Assembly (NCBI GenBank): GCA_036393335.1
Contig: DASWHD010000199.1
Span: 1 to 6,775, forward strand
DNA: 6,775 nucleotides
Direction of reading: 5' to 3'
DNA from: DASWHD01 sp036393335
GTDB lineage: Bacteria > CG2-30-53-67 > CG2-30-70-394
The translations under genes and the position numbers were made by a program. Within the stretch, counting starts at the first letter, position 1. Every line of letters begins with the position of its first letter. The notes under the pieces were generated by a model, which had not been told where the DNA came from, did no database searches, and was given only the letters and a program-made list of their open reading frames with translations. Shown in pieces: positions 1 to 4,357 of the stretch.

Positions 1-41
1 CGCTCCCCAACGCAGAGGCCCTTATCCATCGTGCGGGAGCG
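1..41. repeat. Short inverted repeat at the window edge
   Basis: CGCTCCC (1-7) is matched perfectly by GGGAGCG (35-41), leaving a 27-base centre. It lies just past the stop of the DUF488 gene, which is read leftwards, so it could be part of a transcript-end structure. The loop is long and there is no T run, so a terminator call is not justified. The structure may extend beyond the window. Nothing else in positions 1-46 can be assigned. Confidence 0.25.
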
Positions 42-46
42 CGGGG

Positions 47-427
47 CTACATGACATCCGTTTGATCGAGGGACTCGAGGTATTCCTTCAGCGCCTCCGC
101 ATTGTTCCGCCGCCCTTCTCTCGAGCCATAGAGAAACGTCACGCTGCCCGCCCGAACTTCCGCCAGGAGTGCCGCAACGCGGGCCGGGTTTGCCTCCAGC
201 TCGGCGGCATACCGGGTCTTGAACTCGGACCACTTGTCCGGGTCATGTCCATACCAACGCCGCAGCTCTGTGGAGGGAGCGATGTCCTTGAGCCATACAT
301 CTACCTTCGCTTGCTCCTTCGACAGTCCACGCGGCCATACTCGGTCCACAAGCACACGGCGCCCATCCGTTTCCGCCGGTTCTTCATACACCCGTTTTAT
401 CCGGATGGTGATCCGCTTCCTCTTCAC
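47..427 (-). CDS. DUF488 (YeaO-like) family protein
   Basis: A 126-residue protein of the DUF488 family, matching Escherichia coli YeaO (about 115 residues) in length and pattern. Visible family signatures are IKRVYEEP near residue 10, the block RRVLVDRVWPRGLSKE (about 23-38), WLKDIAPSTELRRWYGHDPDKW (about 45-66, including the conserved PSTELR), and the C-terminal TFLYGSREGRRNNAEAL, where the family usually has TLLY(S/G)A followed by NHA. There is no signal peptide or membrane segment, so it should be a small soluble cytoplasmic protein. The biochemical role of the family is not established. The start is GTG at 425-427, preceded by an AGGAAGG ribosome-binding site (432-438) at about 4 bases, which supports this start over the internal GTG at residue 13. 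The stop is TAG at 47-49. It lies 183 bp downstream of the kinase gene on the same strand, with repeats between them, so co-transcription is doubtful and no link to nitrate metabolism is visible. Confidence 0.88.
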   Translation of the reverse strand: MKRKRITIRIKRVYEEPAETDGRRVLVDRVWPRGLSKEQAKVDVWLKDIAPSTELRRWYGHDPDKWSEFKTRYAAELEANPARVAALLAEVRAGSVTFLYGSREGRRNNAEALKEYLESLDQTDVM

Positions 428-484
428 CCGCCCTTCCTATCACGAAGAGTCCCCCTCCCGCACCGCTCTCACCCCGGGATTGAA

Positions 485-544
485 CCGCGAATGGACGCGA
501 ATCCCCCTGTGGATGTTCGCGATCCGATTCGCGTCCATTCGTGG
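485..544. repeat. Long inverted repeat (REP-like palindrome)
   Basis: CGAATGGACGCGAATC at 488-503 is the exact reverse complement of 526-541, giving a 16-bp perfect stem around a 22-base loop. The stem extends by one G-T pair and two G-C pairs to 485-544. It sits between the kinase stop (611) and the DUF488 start (427). The arm sequence (CGCGAATGGACGCGAAT) resembles, from memory, an interspersed intergenic repeat of several gammaproteobacterial genomes such as Chromatiales. As RNA it would fold into a strong hairpin. No T run follows on either strand, so it is better called a dispersed palindromic element that might stop or stabilise transcripts than a classical terminator. Confidence 0.8.
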
Positions 545-567
545 CCCCCTTTCTTTCCATCCCTCCT

Positions 568-598
568 CTTGCGCCTTCGCGCCTTTGCGGCTTTGCGT
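568..598. repeat. Short tandem repeat of CTTTGCG-type units
   Basis: Four consecutive related units are visible: CTTGCGC (568-574), CTTCGCGC (575-582), CTTTGCGG (583-590) and CTTTGCGT (591-598), a period of 8 bases with drift. The run begins 24 bases from the long inverted repeat and ends 12 bases before the kinase stop codon. CTTTGCG-rich runs of this kind occur between genes in many bacterial genomes. Reading every possible codon frame gives no sensible protein, so I treat it as non-coding. Confidence 0.6.
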
Positions 599-610
599 TG
601 CAAGCCGGCC

Positions 611-2350
611 TCACCGCAGGAGCAAGACGCCAAGCAGCGCGTTGGTCGCCAGCAGCAGGAGCGCGAGGCCGCGCCAGAAGACCACCGGGTTGCGTTGCAG
701 AAGCGGTGCGGTGTCCGCGGCGACCCACTCGGGGTTGGGGTGGGAGAGGTCGTAGACCAGCTCGGAGAGGGCCTCGTAGCGCCGGTGCGGCTCGCGCTGC
801 ACCGCCTTGCGCAGGGCGCCGTCCACCCACGCCGGCAGGTCCGGGCGGTGGCCGGTGGCCAGGCGGTAGGGCCGCTCGCGGCTCGACTTCAAAGACTTCT
901 GCTCCCCGTACGGCAACCGGCCGGTGAGCAGCTCGTAGGCGATGACGCCCAGGGAGTAGATGTCCGAGCGGTTGCTGCCCGCCGCGCCGTGCAGGTACTC
1001 AGGGGCGGTGTAGTTGATCGTGCCCAGGGGCCCGGTCGCCGCCAGGGGGGTGGCGATCTCCTCGATGCCGGCGATCTTGGTGGAGCCGAAGTCGATGATC
1101 TTCACCGTGCCGTGGGCGTCGATGAAGAGGTTCTCCGGCTTCAGGTCCTGGTGGAGCATCTCCAGGCGATGAAAGGCCCGCAGGCCGGCGGCGATCTGCT
1201 CGACGAGGGCGCGCACCTCAGCCAGGGGCGGCTGGGGATGGTCGGTCATCCATTGACGCAGGGTCTCCCCTTCCAGGTACTCGGTGACGTAGTACAGGAA
1301 GGTACGCGGCCGCCGCGGCTCCACCACCGCGAGCACGTGGGGGCTGTGGATCCGCTTGCCCGCCCACTCCTCGTGCAGGAAGTGGTCGATGTAGACGGCA
1401 TCGTCCTCGTAGTTGACCGACGGCGTCTTGAGGGTGACCCGCTCCTGCGACTCGTCGTCCAGGGCGAGGTAGATCTGGGTGCGCTTGCTGGCGTGCAGCT
1501 CGCGCAGGATGCGGTAGCCGTCCACCACCTGGCCCGGATCCAGGGGCGGCGGGAACGGCAGCTCCGTGAGGCGGCGGAAGAATCCCTCCTCGTCCTCCGT
1601 GGGCAGCCGCTCCACCCGCAGGACCTGACAGGTGACGTTGTCCGGACTCTGGTTAGCGATCGCCGCGGCGACGATAGCGCGTGCCGCACCCTCCAGGTCC
1701 GCGCGGCGCTCGGCGAGGATACCCGCCATGGTGGTGGCGCTGACGTGCTCATGGACGCCGTCGGTGGTGAGGAGGAAGAGGTCGCCCGGCTCCACCGTGT
1801 GGGTGCAGTGGTCGATCTCCAGACGCAGGTCGACCCCCATGGCGCGGCTCAGGTAGCGCCGGTCGCCGGCGACCTGTACCTGGTGGTCGCGGGTGAGGCG
1901 CTCCAGGGTGCCGCCGCGCAGGCGGTAGATGCGGGTATCGCCGACGTGGAACAGGTAGGCGGTGGTCGACTTGACGATCACCAGGCTGAGGGTCGTGACC
2001 AGGCCGCGCGCGCTGCCGTGCTCGCGCTGTCCCTGGCCGTAGAGCCAGCGGTTGAGGGAGCCGAGGACCTTCTCCACCGAGGTCTTGACCGACCACGACT
2101 CGGGGGTGGCGTAGTAATCGGCAAGGAAGCCCTGGACGCATGTCTCGCTCGCCTCGCGGCCCGCCTCGCTGCCGCTCACGCCGTCGGCGATCACCGCCCC
2201 GATCCCCTTGGTGAGCAACAGGGGCTCGCCCGGGATGCGGATGCCGCAGGCGTCCTCGTTGACCGGCTTGGCGCCCGCCGCGGAGCACTGGCCGGCGGAG
2301 ACCACCAGGGTCGGCGCCAGTCCCTCCGCGGAGTGGGTCACGACGCGCAT
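611..2350 (-). CDS. PP2C phosphatase-Ser/Thr kinase fusion, membrane anchored
   Basis: A 579-residue bifunctional protein. Residues about 15-245 form a PP2C phosphatase with its metal-binding motifs: NED (31-33), ADGVSG (D56), GDTRIY (137-142), TTDG (D197) and PDNVT (D237, N238). Residues about 275-530 form a Hanks-type kinase: Lys308 in VTLK, HQDLKPEN with catalytic D402, K404 and N407, IDFG (D420), APE (449-451), SDIYSLG (D463) and a late Arg near 523. A hydrophobic segment (about 556-578) at the extreme C-terminus should anchor it in the inner membrane with the enzyme domains in the cytoplasm. Oddities: the glycine loop (ELHASKRTQIY) has lost its glycines, and HRD is HQD. It follows the transporter gene on the same strand; in Pseudomonas aeruginosa a kinase (PA1782) likewise lies between nasA and nirB. 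A role in regulating nitrate uptake or reduction is inferred. I chose ATG 2350 because the PP2C homology begins soon after it, although its ribosome-binding site is weak. The frame stays open up to GTG 2548, adding 66 Arg/Pro-rich residues that look non-coding. Confidence 0.88.
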   Translation of the reverse strand: MRVVTHSAEGLAPTLVVSAGQCSAAGAKPVNEDACGIRIPGEPLLLTKGIGAVIADGVSGSEAGREASETCVQGFLADYYATPESWSVKTSVEKVLGSLNRWLYGQGQREHGSARGLVTTLSLVIVKSTTAYLFHVGDTRIYRLRGGTLERLTRDHQVQVAGDRRYLSRAMGVDLRLEIDHCTHTVEPGDLFLLTTDGVHEHVSATTMAGILAERRADLEGAARAIVAAAIANQSPDNVTCQVLRVERLPTEDEEGFFRRLTELPFPPPLDPGQVVDGYRILRELHASKRTQIYLALDDESQERVTLKTPSVNYEDDAVYIDHFLHEEWAGKRIHSPHVLAVVEPRRPRTFLYYVTEYLEGETLRQWMTDHPQPPLAEVRALVEQIAAGLRAFHRLEMLHQDLKPENLFIDAHGTVKIIDFGSTKIAGIEEIATPLAATGPLGTINYTAPEYLHGAAGSNRSDIYSLGVIAYELLTGRLPYGEQKSLKSSRERPYRLATGHRPDLPAWVDGALRKAVQREPHRRYEALSELVYDLSHPNPEWVAADTAPLLQRNPVVFWRGLALLLLATNALLGVLLLR

Positions 2351-2488
2351 GGCTCGATCCGGCCCCAGCAAGATCCCTGGAAGGGCGTGCGCTGCACCCC
2401 GCCACGGCGAATCCGGAAGGCCGTCGGTCGTCACGCAGCGCCCCGCGAACTGTACGGCGTCGCGGCGTTCCCAGGAAGGGCGAAAGGT

Positions 2489-2522
2489 GGGGCGGCGCCT
2501 TCCCGTGACAAGACGCCGCCCC
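2489..2522 (-). other. GC-rich hairpin in the transporter-kinase spacer
   Basis: GGGGCGGCG (2489-2497) pairs perfectly with CGCCGCCCC (2514-2522); after one mismatch, CTT/AAG (2499-2501 with 2510-2512) adds three pairs and closes an 8-base loop. It lies 23 bases downstream of the transporter stop codon in the direction of transcription, in the 194-bp spacer 2351-2544. No T run follows, so it is not a standard intrinsic terminator. It may attenuate read-through, or protect the transporter mRNA end, and so set the kinase level below that of the transporter. Apart from the upstream open extension of the kinase frame, nothing else is seen in the spacer. Confidence 0.45.
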
Positions 2523-2544
2523 TGCTCCCCCCGGGGAGATGGAC

Positions 2545-4014
2545 TCACGTCACCTCGATCATCTGCACCGTGCCATCGGGCAGCACCTCCACCATGTGGC
2601 CCTCCGGCTCATCCAGGAAGGCGACCACCGACACCAGCGCGACCAGGGAAGAGATGGCGATCACCAGGAAGAAGGCCTGGGCTGAGACGAAGGACAGGAC
2701 CGTGAGGAAGGTCACGGCGCCGACGTTGCCGTATGCCCCGGCCATGCCGGCGACCTGACCGGTGAGGCGCCGCTTCACCAGGGGCACGATGGCGAACACC
2801 GCACCCTCGCCGGACTGGACGAAGAACGAGCAGACCATGGTCACCACCACCGCCAGCCACACCGGCCAGCCGGAGTCGATGCGGCTCATCAGGTAGTAGC
2901 CGGCCGCGAGACCGACCAGCAGGATGATCAGGGTGCGCCGCCGGCCGAGCCAGTCGCTGATCAGGCCGCCGCCCGGCCGCGCCGTCAGGTTCATGAAGGC
3001 GTAGCCCGAAGCGAGCATGCCCGCGGCGACCTGGGAGAGGCCGAAGGTGTCCTGGAAGAACAGGGGCAGCATGGAGACCACCGCTAGCTCGGAGCCGAAG
3101 GTCACCAGATAGGCGAGGTCGAGGACCGCCACCTGCTTGAACTTGTAGCGGTCGATCTGCGGCACCTCCTGGCTGAAGACGTGCTTGTTGATCTGGTACA
3201 CGCGCACGGTCTGGAAACCATACAGCGCCACCAGGACCGCGTAGAGGATGTCCGTCACCCCGGCGCTCAGGAGCTTGAGGTTGGCCGGCCCCAGCTTCCA
3301 GGCGAGCAGCGCCAGGGTGGCGTAGAGCGGCACGTTCATCACCAGGTAGAGGAAGAAGTCACCGGGGCTGGTGACCTCCATGGCGCCGCTCTTCTTGGGC
3401 TTGAAGTAGGTCGAGCCCTTCGGGGTATCCGTGACCGTCAGGGCAAAGATGGCGGAGTAGACCAGAGACATCACGCCGGTCAGGGCGATGGCGTAGCGCC
3501 AGCCGTTGTCGCCGCCCAACATCAGGGCGATGGTCGGCAGGCTCATGGCGGCGGCGGCCGAGCCGAAGTTGCCCCAGCCGCCGTAGATCCCCTCCGCCAA
3601 TCCGACCTGCTTGGCCGGGAACCACTCGCCGATCATGCGAATGCCGATCACGAAGCCGGCGCCGACGAAGCCCAGCAGGAAGCGCATCAGGGCCATCTGC
3701 TGGAAATTGCTCGCCATGGCGAAGCCAAAGCAGAGGAAGGCGGAGATGAACAGCAGCAGGGAGTACATGCGCCGCGGGCCGAAGGCGTCGACCAGCATGC
3801 CGATCACGATCCGCGCGGGGATGGTGAGGGCGACGTTGAGGATCAGCAGCGCCTTGACCTCCTGGTCACTCAGCCCCAGGGCGCCGCGGATCGAGGCCAT
3901 CAGGGGCGCGTGGTTAAACCACACAACAAACGAGATGAAAAACGCGATCCAGGTCAGGTGCAAAATCCGCATGTTCTCAGTAAAGGAAAACAGCTTCAGT
4001 TTCGGGCTCGACAT
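2545..4014 (-). CDS. narK: NarK/NasA-family nitrate/nitrite transporter (MFS)
   Basis: A 489-residue inner-membrane transporter that should import nitrate (or exchange nitrate and nitrite) for assimilation. Both nitrate-signature motifs of the family are present: GGWGNFG (145-151) and GAYGNVG (426-432). The two substrate-binding arginines of the family, one in helix 2 (R68 in PARIVIGML) and one in the second half (R346 in TARPGGG), are also visible, as is the MFS loop motif DWLGRRR (354-360). I count about 14 hydrophobic segments instead of 12: the extra pair (about 219-241 and 252-273) sits between the two six-helix halves. A short soluble tail (about 468-489) ends the protein. The ATG (4012-4014) has a strong ribosome-binding site at six bases. 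It is first on its strand, under a sigma-54 promoter, with the kinase/phosphatase gene next. Context with nirB favours an assimilatory role, so nasA is an equally fair symbol; the family call is firm, the direction of transport is inferred. Confidence 0.93.
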   Translation of the reverse strand: MSSPKLKLFSFTENMRILHLTWIAFFISFVVWFNHAPLMASIRGALGLSDQEVKALLILNVALTIPARIVIGMLVDAFGPRRMYSLLLFISAFLCFGFAMASNFQQMALMRFLLGFVGAGFVIGIRMIGEWFPAKQVGLAEGIYGGWGNFGSAAAAMSLPTIALMLGGDNGWRYAIALTGVMSLVYSAIFALTVTDTPKGSTYFKPKKSGAMEVTSPGDFFLYLVMNVPLYATLALLAWKLGPANLKLLSAGVTDILYAVLVALYGFQTVRVYQINKHVFSQEVPQIDRYKFKQVAVLDLAYLVTFGSELAVVSMLPLFFQDTFGLSQVAAGMLASGYAFMNLTARPGGGLISDWLGRRRTLIILLVGLAAGYYLMSRIDSGWPVWLAVVVTMVCSFFVQSGEGAVFAIVPLVKRRLTGQVAGMAGAYGNVGAVTFLTVLSFVSAQAFFLVIAISSLVALVSVVAFLDEPEGHMVEVLPDGTVQMIEVT

Positions 4015-4020
4015 AACCTG

Positions 4021-4029
4021 ACCTCCTCC
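4021..4029 (-). promoter_or_regulatory. Ribosome-binding site of the transporter gene
   Basis: On the minus strand the sequence reads GGAGGAGGT, close to the full anti-Shine-Dalgarno complement. It ends six bases before the ATG at 4012-4014. It fixes that start and suggests strong translation. Confidence 0.85.
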
Positions 4030-4057
4030 ACAGGGGTTTGACCGCTAGGGCCACGGT

Positions 4058-4073
4058 TGCAATCGGAGTGCCA
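4058..4073 (-). promoter_or_regulatory. Sigma-54 promoter for the transporter operon
   Basis: Read on the minus strand this is TGGCAC-TCCGA-TTGCA, an exact match to the sigma-54 consensus TGGCAC-N5-TTGCW, with the required 10 bases between the invariant GG and GC. Transcription should start near 4047, giving a leader of about 33 bases that includes the ribosome-binding site. Such promoters need an enhancer-binding activator; candidate sites lie upstream at 4127-4176. Confidence 0.85.
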
Positions 4074-4126
4074 ACTCGATATCCCTTTGCGCATCCTAAA
4101 TAGCGTTGGGAAAACCCTCCTAGAAC

Positions 4127-4143
4127 TGCGAATTTTGTGGGCA
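4127..4143. promoter_or_regulatory. NtrC-type enhancer site A
   Basis: TGCGAATTTTGTGGGCA fits the TGC-N11-GCA dyad of NtrC sites and has an AT-rich centre. Its centre lies about 88 bases upstream of the predicted transporter start and about 152 upstream of the predicted nirB start, both normal distances for a sigma-54 enhancer. The regulator is inferred, since no ntrC gene is in the window. Confidence 0.55.
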
Positions 4144-4159
4144 ACAATCGGGGACTACC

Positions 4160-4176
4160 TGCCCATTTCTTTTGCA
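4160..4176. promoter_or_regulatory. NtrC-type enhancer site B
   Basis: TGCCCATTTCTTTTGCA is a second TGC-N11-GCA dyad. Its reverse complement shares TGC-N8-TGGGCA with site A, so the two are the same motif in opposite orientations. Centre-to-centre distance is 33 bp, about three helical turns, like the paired NtrC sites upstream of glnA. It is about 119 bases upstream of the predicted nirB start and about 121 upstream of the transporter start. A perfect palindrome, GGGAATTCCC, abuts it at 4177-4186. Confidence 0.55.
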
Positions 4177-4260
4177 GGGAATTCCCCACGCCGGGCCGGA
4201 TGACGTGGCTCATGGGGGGCAAACCGCGGCCAGTCAACCCCTTGCGGGTCCGCCGGTTTC

Positions 4261-4276
4261 TGGCATTTGACTTGCT
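4261..4276 (+). promoter_or_regulatory. Sigma-54 promoter for nirB
   Basis: TGGCAT-TTGAC-TTGCT matches the sigma-54 consensus, with the invariant GG (4262-4263) and GC (4274-4275) separated by 10 bases. The start of transcription should be near 4287, leaving a leader of about 70 bases before nirB. Together with the matching promoter facing the other way, it makes the whole locus sigma-54 dependent. Confidence 0.85.
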
Positions 4277-4292
4277 TCGTGGCGGGCAGTGG

Positions 4293-4343
4293 CTCGCGTG
4301 CAGTGTGTGGAGCAGGCAGCAACGCTTCAGGCACTCGCGTGCC
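4293..4343 (+). other. nirB leader with hairpin and 9-base direct repeat
   Basis: GGCAC (4330-4334) and GTGCC (4339-4343) form a five-pair stem with a TCGC loop, ending two bases before the nirB ribosome-binding site. CTCGCGTGC occurs twice, at 4293-4301 and 4334-4342. The first copy's GTGC (4298-4301) could pair with GCAC (4331-4334), competing with the local hairpin. Assimilatory nitrate leaders in other bacteria are controlled by NasR/NasT-type ANTAR antitermination, but no T run follows this hairpin, so control of ribosome access or no function at all are equally possible. Confidence 0.3.
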
Positions 4344-4345
4344 CC

Positions 4346-4351
4346 GGAGGG
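4346..4351 (+). promoter_or_regulatory. Ribosome-binding site of nirB
   Basis: GGAGGG lies six bases before the ATG at 4358-4360 and decides the start of nirB. The hairpin at 4330-4343 ends only two bases upstream. Confidence 0.8.
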
Positions 4352-4357
4352 TTTTCC

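Noticed and set aside
1..31. Start of another minus-strand gene from an ATG at 29-31
   Set aside because: Only ten codons are visible before the edge and there is no ribosome-binding site.
485..544. CRISPR repeat or rho-independent terminator
   Set aside because: Only one palindrome is present with no spaced repeats, and no T run follows the stem on either strand.
62..2758. Very long open frame on the plus strand (898 codons) opposite the DUF488, kinase and transporter genes
   Set aside because: It begins with TTG, runs antisense across three genes and two spacers, and encodes Arg/Gly/Val/Leu-rich low-complexity sequence without domains. This is the usual antisense artefact in GC-rich coding DNA.
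3181..4041. 286-codon plus-strand frame opposite the transporter
   Set aside because: His/Gln/Gly-rich antisense of a membrane protein; no ribosome-binding site and no domain.
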